A program made the translations under genes and the position numbers. 64,000 bases of DNA, from NCBI GenBank assembly GCA_963830715.1, contig CAWHNS010000020.1, forward strand, positions 1-64,000, in the 5' to 3' direction. The stretch is from CAVVMA01 sp963830715. Lineage in GTDB: Bacteria > Desulfobacterota > Binatia > Binatales > Binataceae. Below are positions 1-8,660 of the stretch, piece after piece; position 1 is the stretch's first letter; each line of letters begins with the position of its first letter. A model generated the notes under the pieces. That model had not been told where the DNA came from. It saw only the letters and a list, made by a program, of their open reading frames with translations, and did not search any database.

Positions 1-212
1 CCGTAGCGCTCGAACACCTGCCGAGTCCAAGTCCAGGCTGTAGCCTTCCTCGCGCCGCGGCAACCTCTCGACCTGCCAGGCCCACAGCGGCTCGTACATC
101 CGCACCACCATGCCTTGCGTGAAGCGCTTGAACAGATTCCGAATCGTGCCGTCGCTCGGAAACCGCTCGATCCCCAGCAGCGCGTGCAAGGCGCGGTCGG
201 CCCGCAGCATCG
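1..212 (-). pseudogene. IS1380-family transposase fragment
   Basis: The minus strand reads as an internal piece of an IS1380-type DDE transposase, with the segments ADRALHALLGIERFPSDGTI and RNLFKRFTQGM followed by EEGYSLDLDS. The last of these is the family's first acidic motif, normally LDLDSTVFERYG. About 25 bases from the window edge the frame is shifted by one base just after DLDS, so the motif continues in another frame. The piece stops abruptly at about 212, where an unrelated protease fragment begins. The rest of the element lies outside the window or has been lost. Family assignment rests on remembered motifs only. Confidence 0.6.
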
Positions 213-222
213 AACTGTAACG

Positions 223-463
223 ACACTGCCCGCATTGGTCGGACTGTTCCTTATCGGCATCGTCCTCGGCGAGGCGTTCCTGCGCAGGGGGACGGTCTAT
301 TTCTCAGCCGGGATGCACGCGGGCCTGATCGCCGGGCTCAAGTCATGGCCCGCGATCGTGGCGAATCCCGCGGCGCTACCGCGATGGCTCTTCGGTTTCG
401 GGCGCTTCCCGCTGGTGAGCGGCGCCGGCGCGTGGATGGCCGCGATCGTGATTCTCGCGCTAA
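223..463 (+). pseudogene. CPBP-type intramembrane protease, C-terminal fragment
   Basis: The plus-strand frame encodes a hydrophobic stretch, LPALVGLFLIGIVLGEAFLR then RGTVYFSAGMHAGL. This resembles the last conserved motif of CPBP (CAAX/bacteriocin-processing) membrane proteases: G..LG..F.RTGS....G.HA. About 80 residues remain, with no N-terminal glutamate motif (EExxxR). The upstream end abuts the transposase fragment and the downstream end runs into a tRNA-like 3' half, so this is a truncated remnant rather than a working gene. The open frame continues to 546, but the residues after about 463 are translated from the tRNA-like sequence. Confidence 0.5.
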
Positions 464-505
464 TTCGCAATCAGCAGGTCGTCGGGTCGAATCCGAATGG
501 CTCCA
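459..505 (+). pseudogene. tRNA 3'-half fragment (possible integration scar)
   Basis: The sequence folds like the 3' half of a tRNA. Anticodon stem GCTAA/TCAGC has 4 of 5 pairs around the loop TTCGCAA. A variable loop AGGTC follows, then T stem GTCGG/CCGAA with 4 of 5 pairs around GTCGAAT, then an acceptor strand TGGCTCC with discriminator A. The D arm and 5' acceptor strand are absent, because protease-derived sequence lies immediately upstream. The loop and variable region resemble tRNA-Thr, although the anticodon position reads CGC. Such 3' halves are usually left by integrative elements that target tRNA genes. No intact tRNA is present here. Confidence 0.5.
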
Positions 506-542
506 GAAAAAACAAATCAATCAACCAGTCCGCAGACAGCTT

Positions 543-1535
543 TTAGCTCGCGATCCAGGGCAGCCCCGACGACGCGATCATCCGGGACAAGACGTCGGGA
601 GCCTGATGGTACCCTCGCGGACAGGCCCGGACGCCAAGCTCTTCAGCGATCTCCGTAAGGGTCTCCGGGCAATAGAAGTATTCGCGAACTCGCGCGACAC
701 ACCCGTCTTCTTCTTCAAAACGCTTGACATCGACCAGGACCGCCGCCGAACGCGGACCACTCCATGAAACGACGATCCACTCGCCGCGGTACATTACGGT
801 CTCGGCCCTGACTGCCTCTGCTTCGGCGCCCATCGATGCGCGCACCCAGATCATGTTCTTGCCGCGCTCGCCACCCACGCCCTGCACATCGAGTGTCGTG
901 TTTTCCAGCAGCAGCTCCGCCACACGATCCGCATCGCGCGCATTGAACGCTTCGACGAAGCGATCGAGGAGATTCTTCGAGGGGGCACGAAAGATGGAAC
1001 GCCTCACGTTCCTCGTTTCCTCCAGGCTGGCCCGTCCGCGGTGCAGGGCGGATTTGATTGCACCCACAGTAGTGAACAGGATGACCGCGATCTCTTCCAG
1101 CATGAAATCAAATACATCTTTGAGCACCACAGCGGCTCGCGCCTGCGGTGCGGCCCGCGTGAGAAGTACGGAGGCGGCTTCCCGAGTCGCAGCCGACTGA
1201 TCCGGCGCGGGCGAAGATTCCGGCACCGCGGCCCCATCCGATCGGCCTTCGCTGCGACGGACTTGGTCGATCCAGAGGTTTGTCGCAATCCGGAAAAGGT
1301 ATGCGCGCGGGTTTTTCACGCGGCTCCACTCTCCAAACAGATCTCCCCTGCCGATCGCGCCAAAACCCTTCAGCAGCGTTTCCTGCAGTAAGTCCTCGGT
1401 CTCCCAGACGTCGCGAGTCATCCGGCGGCAATACCGATACAACGCGGGCCGAATCGGCTCGATAGCGTCGAGATATCGGAACCATGCCTCGCGCAGTTGT
1501 TTCGCCATTTCGTCGGAAGCGGGTTCCTGGGCCAT
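543..1535 (-). CDS. ECF RNA polymerase sigma factor with SnoaL-like C-terminal domain
   Basis: A 330-residue alternative sigma factor. Region 2 lies near residues 20-95, with the core-binding segment WETEDLLQETLLKGFGAIGR and then YLFRIATNLWIDQVRR. Region 4 (about 125-180) has the helix-turn-helix LEEIAVILFTTVGAIKSALHRGR. From about residue 190 a SnoaL/NTF2-like domain follows (FVEAFNARDADRVAELL), the layout of the SigJ/ECF41-type groups in which the tail modulates sigma activity. No membrane anti-sigma gene is adjacent. The ATG at 1535 is chosen because GGAGGA lies 8 bases upstream; an in-frame ATG at 1556 is less likely. Confidence 0.85.
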   Translation of the reverse strand: MAQEPASDEMAKQLREAWFRYLDAIEPIRPALYRYCRRMTRDVWETEDLLQETLLKGFGAIGRGDLFGEWSRVKNPRAYLFRIATNLWIDQVRRSEGRSDGAAVPESSPAPDQSAATREAASVLLTRAAPQARAAVVLKDVFDFMLEEIAVILFTTVGAIKSALHRGRASLEETRNVRRSIFRAPSKNLLDRFVEAFNARDADRVAELLLENTTLDVQGVGGERGKNMIWVRASMGAEAEAVRAETVMYRGEWIVVSWSGPRSAAVLVDVKRFEEEDGCVARVREYFYCPETLTEIAEELGVRACPRGYHQAPDVLSRMIASSGLPWIAS

Positions 1536-1598
1536 TTTGATCGTCCTCCGACACATAAGACGGCCAAACCCGCCGAAAAGATACTCAGATGGCCCTGA

Positions 1599-2568
1599 TC
1601 ATGACGCGCGTTGATCGCGCCTGATTCGGGCCATCATGCCGAACAACTCGACTATGTTGGAAGAAACTTTGCCGCCCGAGAATTCGCGATAGAGCGAGGC
1701 GACGTTGACTACGATTCGCTCGGCATCGCCCCACGACGAGTAGTCAGCCAGCGAGATGTCCCGCGCCGCGTCGAAAAACGGCATTCCGGCGTCGTAGCGC
1801 AGGCGTGCCTCGCGCGCGACGTATGCGAGATAGTCGCGCATCGCGGCGACGCCGCGTTTGTCGGTAATCGGTCCGTGGCCGGGTACGACGACATCGACGT
1901 CCGAATCGATTATCAACTGGCAGGCGCTGATCCAGTTCGCCACCGGCCCCTGCCCAGATGATCGGATGGCCCTCGACGAACAGGATATCGCCGGTGTAGA
2001 TGACGCGATCGTCCACCACCTGAACCAGGACGTCGCCGCGCGTGTGTGCGGGACCGACCTCGATAAGGCGGACGGACTTGTTCCCGACGTGGAGACCCAT
2101 CTGGCGCTCGAAGGTCGTGGTCGGCATCGCGAGGTTGATGCCCTCGAAGTCGAAGGGCGCGAAGATTTCGGCAAAGAATGCGCCCGCCTCGCCCATCGCG
2201 GCGGCGTTGCGCTTGAACTCGGCGAGCCTGCCGGCGCCGCCGTCGCGGGCCATCTCTTCGGCGCAAGCGACCGACGCGACTATCTCCGCGCCTTTGACGA
2301 GCTCATTGCCGAAGCAATGATCGCCGTTGGAATGCGTGTTGACCAGCGTCCCGATGCGGCTTGCGGATTGCGGCTCCGCGCGGCGCATCGCGTCGAGCAT
2401 CTCGCGCGTGAGTTTCAGGTCGAAGAGCGTATCGACCAGCAGCGACTCGCCGCGGTCGGCGATCAGGCCCGCGTTGCTCCATCCCCACGAGCCGTCGGGC
2501 TGGAGGTACGCGTAGCATCCGTTGCCCAGGCTCTGTAGGCCTTTCGTATAGTTCCACCTGTTCGGCAT
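1599..2568 (-). CDS. MBL-fold metallo-hydrolase (frameshifted)
   Basis: Metallo-beta-lactamase-fold hydrolase of about 320 residues. The zinc motif appears as THSNGDHCFG (about residue 87). Later ligands appear in GPAHTRGD, then YTGDILF, and finally VVVPGHGP in a different frame. The reading frame breaks near 1947-1950, where a run of four C's (G's on the coding strand) is probably one base too long. Removing one base joins HPIIWAG to PVANWISACQ in a continuous family-like sequence. The start at 2568 follows GGAG seven bases upstream. It is closely spaced behind the acyltransferase gene (27 bp), so the two are probably co-transcribed. Substrate unknown. Confidence 0.75.
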
Positions 2569-2594
2569 CGGATTGCTCCATTAACCGCGGAACT

Positions 2595-3669
2595 TCAGCC
2601 GCGGGATTTCGCGGCGTCGCGATGGCGATGGCGCGGCGTGTCGTCGTACATCGGCGGCATCCCGCGCGGCCGGGTCTTGTACCGCCGATGCGTCCAGAGG
2701 AACTGCTCGGGATAGCGGCGCACCATGTCCTCGATCGCGCTTACGAAGCGGCGGGTGTTCTCCTCGATATCGGCCTGCTGGTCGCCGCTGCGCTGGAGCG
2801 GGAGTTCGTCCTGGATCACGATCTGATGAGTGCGGTTGCCGGGCTGGCGCACGATGAACACCGGAACCACCGGCGCGCCGGACATTCGCACCAGGCGCGC
2901 CAGCCCGCTGGTGGTCGCGGCGGGCTCGCCGAAGAACGGCACGAACACCGCTTCGCTGCGCTTGGCATTTTGATCGAACGGAATTCCGACCAGTTCGCCA
3001 TGCCGGAGCGCGCCCAGCACGGCGCGCGCGGCGGAATGCTTGCGGAGCACCTCGACGCCGGCGCGCTCGCGCACGAAGGTCGTCAGCGCATCGCCGGCGC
3101 AGAAACGCTGCGTGTGATGGACCAGGCTTATCTTGATAGCCGTGCATCGCGTGCGCCGGCGCCATCAGCTCGAAATTGCCGAAGTGCGCGGCCAGCACCA
3201 GGATCCCGTGGCCCGGATAGCGGGCCTGAACTTCGCGCCAATACTCGAATCGATCGTACGTGACGCGCCGCTTGAGCCGGCGGTAGAAAAAACCGCCGAG
3301 CCGGACGTACTCGGCGCCGCCGCGGCCCAGGTTGACGTAGGACGCGCGCAGGATTCGCCTGCGCGTCTTTCAGCGAGCGCTCGGGAAACGCGATCGAGAG
3401 ATTCTTGAGCCCGATCTTCACGTGCCGGCGGTCGAGCAGATAGCCGATCCATCCGCCGGCGACGCCGATCGGGTACAGAATGAAGTCCGGGATGAGGCTG
3501 AGCGCGTGGAGCACCGCGACCATCAGGTAGAAGACCGCGCGGCTCGACGGATCGAGCTTGAGGTTCTGCTGTTCGCGGCTCCGGATGCGCGCCGTGCGCC
3601 GCCGGCAGAGGCTCGGCGAGCGGCGGCCGTGCTCGGGCGATCGACGGCTCTGTTGTCGGTGCCTGGCAT
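2595..3669 (-). CDS. LpxL/HtrB-type lysophospholipid (lipid A) acyltransferase, frameshifted
   Basis: Membrane-associated acyltransferase that would add a secondary acyl chain to a lipid A precursor. Recognisable segments are the membrane-proximal start FYLMVAVLHALSLIPDFILY, the catalytic H-x4-E motif in AAHFGNFEL, VGIPFDQNAKRSEAVFVPFF and the late PEQFLWTHRRYKTRP, all expected in this order. They lie in three frames, with breaks near 3355 and 3140, and probably another in the Arg-rich N-terminus. The start is uncertain: an ATG at 3669 has GGAG close upstream but needs a frame change before residue 35, while an in-frame ATG exists at 3523. Total length of about 300 residues matches the family. 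Confidence 0.75.
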
Positions 3670-3690
3670 ACTCCTACAGCGCTCGCGGCG

Positions 3691-4935
3691 CTACAGCGAC
3701 ATATCGACCGATCTGGCGCGCTTGGCAACCTTGGGAATCACCACCAGGCCGGACTCGGTGACGAAGAAACGCTCGCGATCGCGCTCGAGATCGAAGCCTA
3801 TCTCCTCACCCTCGGGGATGTACACGTACTTGTCGATTATCGCGCGGCGCACCTTGGCGTGCCGCCCGATCTCGACGTAGTCCATAAGCACCGAATCATC
3901 GATCTGGCTGTAGGAGTGGACGAACACCGAACGCCCCAGGATCGAGTTGCGAACCGCGCCGCCCGAAACGATGCATCCCTCGGAGATGGTCGAATGGAGC
4001 GCGAAGCCCCGCCGCCCGTCCTCTGCGAACACGAACTTTGCCGGCGGCTGATCGTAGTATGCGGTCCGAAGCGGCCAGTTCGGATTGTAGAGGTTCAGAT
4101 GGGGTCGCGCGTCGCGCAAATCCATGTTGGCGTCGAAGTAGGACTCCAGCGTTCCCACGTCGCGCCAGTAGCTCAAGTTGGTCTCCGAGTCGCCGCGGAT
4201 GCGGTTGGTCATGAAGTTGTAGGCATAAACCGGCACGCGGTTGATGAGGCCCGGAATCAGGTTGTGGCCGAAGTCATGCCGGCTCTCGGCGTCCTGTGAG
4301 TCCTCGATCAGCGCCGCCTTGAGCACCTGGGGATCGAACAGGTAGTTGCCCATCGAGGCCAGACATTTGCCCGGCGCCCCCGGCATCACGCGCGGATTCG
4401 ATGGCTTCTCCTCGAACCCGGCAATCCGCAGTCCCGAATCGACCTCAACCACCCCGTACTGGCTGGCGTCCTCGATCGGCACCGGCAGGCTCGCGACCGT
4501 GACCGCGGACTTGCGATCGAGGTGGAACTCGATCATCTGCTGTATGTCCATCCGGTAGATATGATCCGCGCTGAAGACGGCCACCATATCGGGCTGGCTG
4601 TCGTCGATGAGGTTGAGATTCTGAAAGATTGCGTCGGCGGTGCCCTGATACCACATGTCGCCCATCCGCATCTGGGCGGGAACAGGCGTGATGAAGTGGT
4701 CGGGAAGCATCCCGCCGAACTGCCATCCGTCCTTCAGATGCTCGATCAGCGACTGCGATCGCCACTGGACGAGGACATAGATGGAATAGATTCGGGAATT
4801 GACCAGGTTGGACAGGACGAAGTCTATGATTCGGTACTTGCCGCCGAACGGAACGGCGGGCTTGGCGCGGTCGCGGGTCAGGGGATGCAGCCGCGTCCCC
4901 TGTCCACCCGCCATCACGAGCGCGAGAGCTCTCAT
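3691..4935 (-). CDS. glgC: glucose-1-phosphate adenylyltransferase (ADP-glucose pyrophosphorylase)
   Basis: Makes ADP-glucose from ATP and glucose-1-phosphate for glycogen synthesis in the cytoplasm. The 414-residue protein has the nucleotidyltransferase signature VMAGGQGTRLHPLTRDRAKP at the N-terminus, then FGGKYRIIDFVLSN, the substrate-binding region YQGTADAIFQN, VFSADHIY and FEEKP. A C-terminal left-handed beta-helix part follows (ISEGCIVSGG, IDDSVLMDYVEIG). The ATG at 4935 gives the normal N-terminus MRALALVMAGG and is preceded by GGAGG about 16 bases away. A longer TTG start at 5037 would add a non-conserved leader. No glycogen synthase gene is adjacent. Intact frame. Confidence 0.95.
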   Translation of the reverse strand: MRALALVMAGGQGTRLHPLTRDRAKPAVPFGGKYRIIDFVLSNLVNSRIYSIYVLVQWRSQSLIEHLKDGWQFGGMLPDHFITPVPAQMRMGDMWYQGTADAIFQNLNLIDDSQPDMVAVFSADHIYRMDIQQMIEFHLDRKSAVTVASLPVPIEDASQYGVVEVDSGLRIAGFEEKPSNPRVMPGAPGKCLASMGNYLFDPQVLKAALIEDSQDAESRHDFGHNLIPGLINRVPVYAYNFMTNRIRGDSETNLSYWRDVGTLESYFDANMDLRDARPHLNLYNPNWPLRTAYYDQPPAKFVFAEDGRRGFALHSTISEGCIVSGGAVRNSILGRSVFVHSYSQIDDSVLMDYVEIGRHAKVRRAIIDKYVYIPEGEEIGFDLERDRERFFVTESGLVVIPKVAKRARSVDMSL

Positions 4936-5417
4936 CGCAGTGGCCGGGCAACCTCCGTCAGTCTCGCTCACGCGTCCCAGTATAAAAGGGCATTTTGGGC
5001 CGGGGAAGGCCGGGGGGCTGGGTTTCTCGATCGACAACGACGATCGCTAGTGGGAGGCCGACGATCCTGCGAGCGGCCGGAAGCGGAATGCTCGCGCGCA
5101 TCGCGCCGGGCAGTCCGAAGTTCGGGGCACGGTGGTCGTCACCCATCGAGGTCCTCTCCCGGAAGCGAGTAGTTGCAAAATTCGAAATTGTTTCAGGACA
5201 GTCACTACGTTTCAGGACACGGTTCACGGGAAATGTCGTGGTCGTGCGCACCGCCCGCTTTGGAAATCGGCGGTTTTACGGCCATTTCCGCGAATCGGGA
5301 ACGCCGCAGATCCGGGGCATGGCACTTGCTTGAAACGTTTTCAGGTCATTTACGTCTAAATGTTTCGAGGAGAAAGCGACCAGTTTGAACCTCTCGGGGG
5401 TTGGGAGGAAGGTAAGT
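4936..5417. other. intergenic region between glgC and small zinc protein gene
   Basis: Divergent intergenic stretch of 482 bp that should hold the promoters of glgC (leftward) and of the small zinc-binding protein gene (rightward). The only structure I can support is a pair of direct repeats at 5191-5219 (listed separately). No convincing gene was seen on either strand, although several short open frames cross it. Confidence 0.5.
5191..5219. repeat. pair of direct repeats TTTCAGGACA (solo IS end or operator)
   Basis: TTTCAGGACA occurs at 5191-5200 and again at 5210-5219, 19 bp apart. Read on the minus strand, the copies become TGTCCTGAAA. Closely spaced repeats beginning TGT are typical of the multiple terminal repeats of IS21-type elements, but no transposase gene accompanies them. 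A repressor site spaced about two helical turns is the alternative. Confidence 0.35.
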
Positions 5418-5735
5418 ATGCAGTCAACACAATCAACCGCTAACAGGGATTTCCAGACCGATGACGCTCCGGGGGTGGTCTACAGGACGCTATGCCAGAA
5501 TCCTGGCTGTGGCTACAGGTTCGACCTCAAGATCACGCCCAAGAACGCCGGTCTCCTCGGCGGCATGATGGCGTGTCCGCGATGCAAGCGGCACGGCGGA
5601 ATGCTGAAGCCGTCAGGCAGGCTGGGCGACAAGTTGTTCTCGGCCAAGCTCCTGTTCAAGGCCGCGAACGTCGCCTACACGCCCCATCACGAGGAAGAAG
5701 ACCTGCTGTCGGAGATGGCCAGCGCGGACATCTGA
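5418..5735 (+). CDS. small conserved-looking zinc-ribbon-like protein
   Basis: A 105-residue protein of unknown role. Two cysteine pairs are visible: CQNPGC (about residue 28) and, about 33 residues later, CPRCKRHGG. This spacing fits a single zinc ribbon. The C-terminus is acidic (HHEEEDLLSEM). The ATG at 5418 is preferred over a TTG at 5385 because GGGAGGAAGG lies just upstream. It is followed by about 150 bp and then the convergent GST gene. I do not recognise the family. A nucleic-acid-binding or assembly role is possible, but nothing in the sequence fixes it. Confidence 0.6.
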   Translation: MQSTQSTANRDFQTDDAPGVVYRTLCQNPGCGYRFDLKITPKNAGLLGGMMACPRCKRHGGMLKPSGRLGDKLFSAKLLFKAANVAYTPHHEEEDLLSEMASADI

Positions 5736-5886
5736 GCCGCTCAGGATTCGGTCTCTCTCACGTCGAAATCGCCTGCCGAACGGAGCGCCGTCCGGGAGAC
5801 TCCCTGACGGCGCCACAATTATCCGCGCTCAGCCGATCGGCGGGGGCGCAGGCCGAGATGTGCTGGATTAATCGGGGGTCGGGCGG

Positions 5887-6525
5887 TCAGACGCCGCCGC
5901 CGGGCTCGATCGCGATGCCCTGAAGGCTCTGGATACTCGGCCGTTCGACCAGCCTTTTCAGCCATCCGTCAACGTTCGGTCGGCCGCTTCCAGCCTCGAT
6001 TCCCAATTCCTGAAGCACGATCAGGCGGGGCGCAAAGCCGATGTCGGCCAGCGAGAACTCGGTGGCCAGGAACTGCTGCTCGCCAAGTTCGCGATTCAGG
6101 TAGTCGAGCGCGCGTTCAACGCGCTGACGCAGGCGCTGGACCTGGGCCGGGTCGCGGTCGGCCTCCGGCTTGCCGATCTCCGTAATCAACTGGTCGACTT
6201 GCGGCGTGAACGAATTGTCCGCGAAATCCTCGAACAGCCGCGCGCGCGCACGCAGCGTGCTCTTCCCGATACCCGGCAGCAGCGGCGGGTCCGGATATTC
6301 GTCTTCGAGGTACTCGTTGATTATCGTCGAGTCGTAGATCGTGGTGTCCTCGTCGATCAGCACCGGCACTTTGCCGTAGGGATTGAGGCGCAGGAAATCC
6401 GGCTTGCGCTGCTCGCCCTTGATCAGGTCAACCTCGATCAATTCGTAGGTGAGGCTCTTTTCCGCCAGCACGATACGGACCTTCTGACCAAATGGACACG
6501 GGAGGAAGTCGTACAACTTGATCAT
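5887..6525 (-). CDS. glutathione S-transferase family protein
   Basis: A 212-residue GST-fold protein. The N-terminal thioredoxin-like domain starts MIKLYDFLPCPFGQKVRIVL, with a cysteine where SspA- and omega-like GSTs have it. The cis-proline motif appears as GKVPVLIDED, and Y-D-S-T-I-INEYL completes the glutathione site. The C-terminal half (about 85-212) is helical, including SLADIGFAPRL. It lies 9 bp downstream of rplI on the same strand, so it may be transcribed with the ribosomal operon, as SspA-like proteins often are. It could be a stress-response or detoxification enzyme. The substrate cannot be told. Confidence 0.85.
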   Translation of the reverse strand: MIKLYDFLPCPFGQKVRIVLAEKSLTYELIEVDLIKGEQRKPDFLRLNPYGKVPVLIDEDTTIYDSTIINEYLEDEYPDPPLLPGIGKSTLRARARLFEDFADNSFTPQVDQLITEIGKPEADRDPAQVQRLRQRVERALDYLNRELGEQQFLATEFSLADIGFAPRLIVLQELGIEAGSGRPNVDGWLKRLVERPSIQSLQGIAIEPGGGV

Positions 6526-6534
6526 GGACCGCCC

Positions 6535-6983
6535 TTATTCAGCCACAACGATGAGCTTGAGGCTCGCCTCCACTTCGGGATCGAGCTTGATCGCGACCGT
6601 GAATTCACCGAGTTGCTTGATTGGATCGGTCAGCAGGATCTTGCGCCGTTCGACATCGACGCCCTTTTCGCGCAGCGCCCGTTCCACGTCGAGGTTGGTG
6701 ACCGATCCGAACAGTTTGCCCTCCTCGCCGGCGCGCGCCCTGACGGTCAGCGCCAGTCCCTCGATTCTCGCCTTGAGTCCGGCGGCTTCGCTCTTCCGGC
6801 CTTCGCGCCGCAGCATCGCCAGGCGCTTCTGATGCTCGAACTCGCGCAGGTTCCTGGGGTTTGCTTCCACCGCCAGGTTGCGCGGCAGGAGGTAGTTGCG
6901 GGCGAAGCCCGCGCGCACCCTTACCATGTCCCCGGTGTGCCCAGGTTCGCCACGTCTTCTCGCAATATCACTTGCAGGTTCAT
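6535..6983 (-). CDS. rplI: 50S ribosomal protein bL9 (frameshifted in sequence)
   Basis: Large-subunit ribosomal protein bL9. The true N-terminus MNLQVILREDVANLG begins at the ATG at 6983. The next conserved part, HTGDMVRVRAGFARNYLLPR, lies in another frame, because the run at 6940-6942 is one base short (GGG where GGGG restores the frame). The remaining linker helix and C-terminal domain are normal and end at VVAE. As bL9 in this operon should be intact, a sequencing or assembly deletion is more likely than a real mutation. It is the last ribosomal gene of the rpsF-rpsR-rplI operon. Confidence 0.9.
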
Positions 6984-7010
6984 GATTCGGTCCTTCTGGC
7001 AATTCCCGAT

Positions 7011-7970
7011 CTAGAGCAGATCGCTGAACGTGCCGGCCTCGTGGCCGGGGGCCTCAGACGGCGAAAATCGACCCAGAGGTCGAAGACCCCGACTGCGGAG
7101 ATCAAGCGCCGCCAGCAACGGCTGGATCGCGGCGATGAAGTAAATCACGCCTCGCCAGGGCGCGGGAGTCGAGAGCATCTTCAGATAGAAGGCCATCACC
7201 GCCAGTCCCTGGCAGAAGTAGATCGCGGCCACGCAGATGAAGCCGTCCAGCGCCACATCCCGGGCCGGAGCAACCGGAATGAAAAGCGCGAACCCGGTCG
7301 CCGATCAGCATCCAGATGAGCCATTCCGGCGTGGACCATCGCACCAGGTCACCGAACAGCTTGTACGAGCAGCCTGGCTTCTGCCCGCCGATCGCCAGAA
7401 CACCGACAGATTGGCCAATACCGCCAGCGCGGTCGTGATTCCCGCCAGCGCCGGGCTCAGCCGGACGATCATCTCGACCAGCTTGGAATGCGAGTCGGCG
7501 TCGATTGACGGACCGACCCCGAGGACCTTGTACATGTCTTCTGTCCGCGCTAGCGCCGCCGACAGGTTGTCATGGAAGGCGCCAGCCAGAGCGCCCGGCG
7601 ATCCGGCGGCGATCAGCAGGGCGGCCGAGCCGGATGCAAGCACGGCGGTGGTCGCAACCGCGACGATAAGCTCGAAACGCGCGCCCCGCTCCAGCATGTA
7701 GCAGATGATCGCGGTCGCCAGGCCGAAGGTGACGGTGTAGACCAGCAGCCCCGATGGACCGCCCGCGACCATCACGGCGATCGCGGCCAGGACGACCGCT
7801 CCGATCGTCCGCCAAATCGCCGCCGGACGCCCGACCACGTGCCCGATTATCGGCGCGGGCGTGAAGATCATCACGATCACTCCGACGAACGGGATCGCGC
7901 CGCCGGCGAGAAACAACGCGGCGGACAACGCCGATGCGCGAACCAACCCGATTACGGCCTTAAGTGTCAC
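7011..7970 (-). CDS. DUF2232/YybS-like integral membrane protein (frameshifted)
   Basis: Multi-spanning membrane protein between rpsR and rplI, a position commonly taken by DUF2232 (YybS-like) proteins. The coding starts at a GTG at 7970 (VTLKAVIGLVRASALSAALF) and gives about eight hydrophobic segments, including IPFVGVIVMIFTPAPIIGH and VYTVTFGLATAIICYML. The frame breaks near 7390, before LFGDLVRWSTPEWLIWML, and again near 7297, before the last part DGFICVAAIYFCQGLAVMAF. It therefore looks broken in three pieces although the protein reads through. Function unknown. Confidence 0.6.
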
Positions 7971-7987
7971 CTCGTCACACAGTTCCG

Positions 7988-8328
7988 CTACGTGCCCAGC
8001 GTCGAGAACGGCAGCAGCGCAATAATCCGCGCGCGCTTGATCGCGACCGCGAGTTGACGCTGGTGCCGTGCGCAGTTTCCGGAAGTGCGGCTCGGCACGA
8101 TCTTGCCGCCTTCGGTGATAAAGGTCTGCAGCGTGCGCACGTCCTTGTAGTCGACCTTGAGCGTCTTGTCGGCGCAAAACCGGCATACCTTGCGCCGCCC
8201 GCTGGGCCGCCGCGAGCGCCCCCGCGGTCTCCGGGGCGGCCTTCGGGACCACCCCGCTCGCCGTCGCCGCGACCCGGGCCTGGGCGCCTTTGATACTCCT
8301 GCGGCGGATCGATCTGGTTCTCTGCCAT
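7988..8328 (-). CDS. rpsR: 30S ribosomal protein bS18 with extended Gly/Arg-rich N-terminus (frameshifted)
   Basis: The conserved core is plain: RRKVCRFCADKTLKVDYKDV then ITEGGKIVPSRTSGNCARHQ and RQLAVAIKRARIIALLPF, about 70 residues as usual for bS18. The start at 8328 gives MAENQIDPPQEYQRRPGPG followed by a Gly/Arg-rich stretch, in a different frame from the core. The shift lies near 8205 in a GC-rich repeat. The N-terminal extension of about 40 residues is longer than in most bS18 proteins. Operon position (after rpsF and the SSB-like gene) confirms the identity. Confidence 0.9.
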
Positions 8329-8359
8329 AACGAATCCCCTGCATTACGACTGCGGCCGA

Positions 8360-8660
8360 TCAACTTCCGGCCGGATTGATTTCGCTCGCCAAGACTTCTA
8401 CCGCCGGCGTCGGCAACGCCGCGCCAGCCGATCGCGTAACGGCGCGGAGCCGGCCCGCGACATGAACCTCCCGCCCTGCGATAAGCCGTGCGGCGGCCTC
8501 GCGCGCCTCCTCGCCGGCCATCACCACCTCGAGCCGCAACTGCTCGCCGTCGGCACCGCAGTTCGACCGCCAGACGCAGCAGCGCCTTTCCACCAGGGGT
8601 GGTTCGCAACTCCGGCTGATTCACCAGTCGGCCCCACAACTCAATCCTGTTGCTCGCCAC
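8360..8660 (-). CDS. single-stranded DNA-binding / PriB-like OB-fold protein (frameshifted)
   Basis: OB-fold protein of about 100 residues located between rpsF and rpsR, where ssb or priB is normally found. The GTG start at 8660 gives VASNRIELWGRLVNQPELRT then PGGKALLRLAVE, typical of the first OB strands. After a frame break near 8563 it continues ADGEQLRLEVVMAGEEAREA and GREVHVAGRLRAV. It is shorter than normal SSB and lacks the acidic C-terminal tail, so a PriB-like primosomal protein is more likely than the main SSB. It overlaps the end of rpsF by about 20 bp. Confidence 0.7.
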
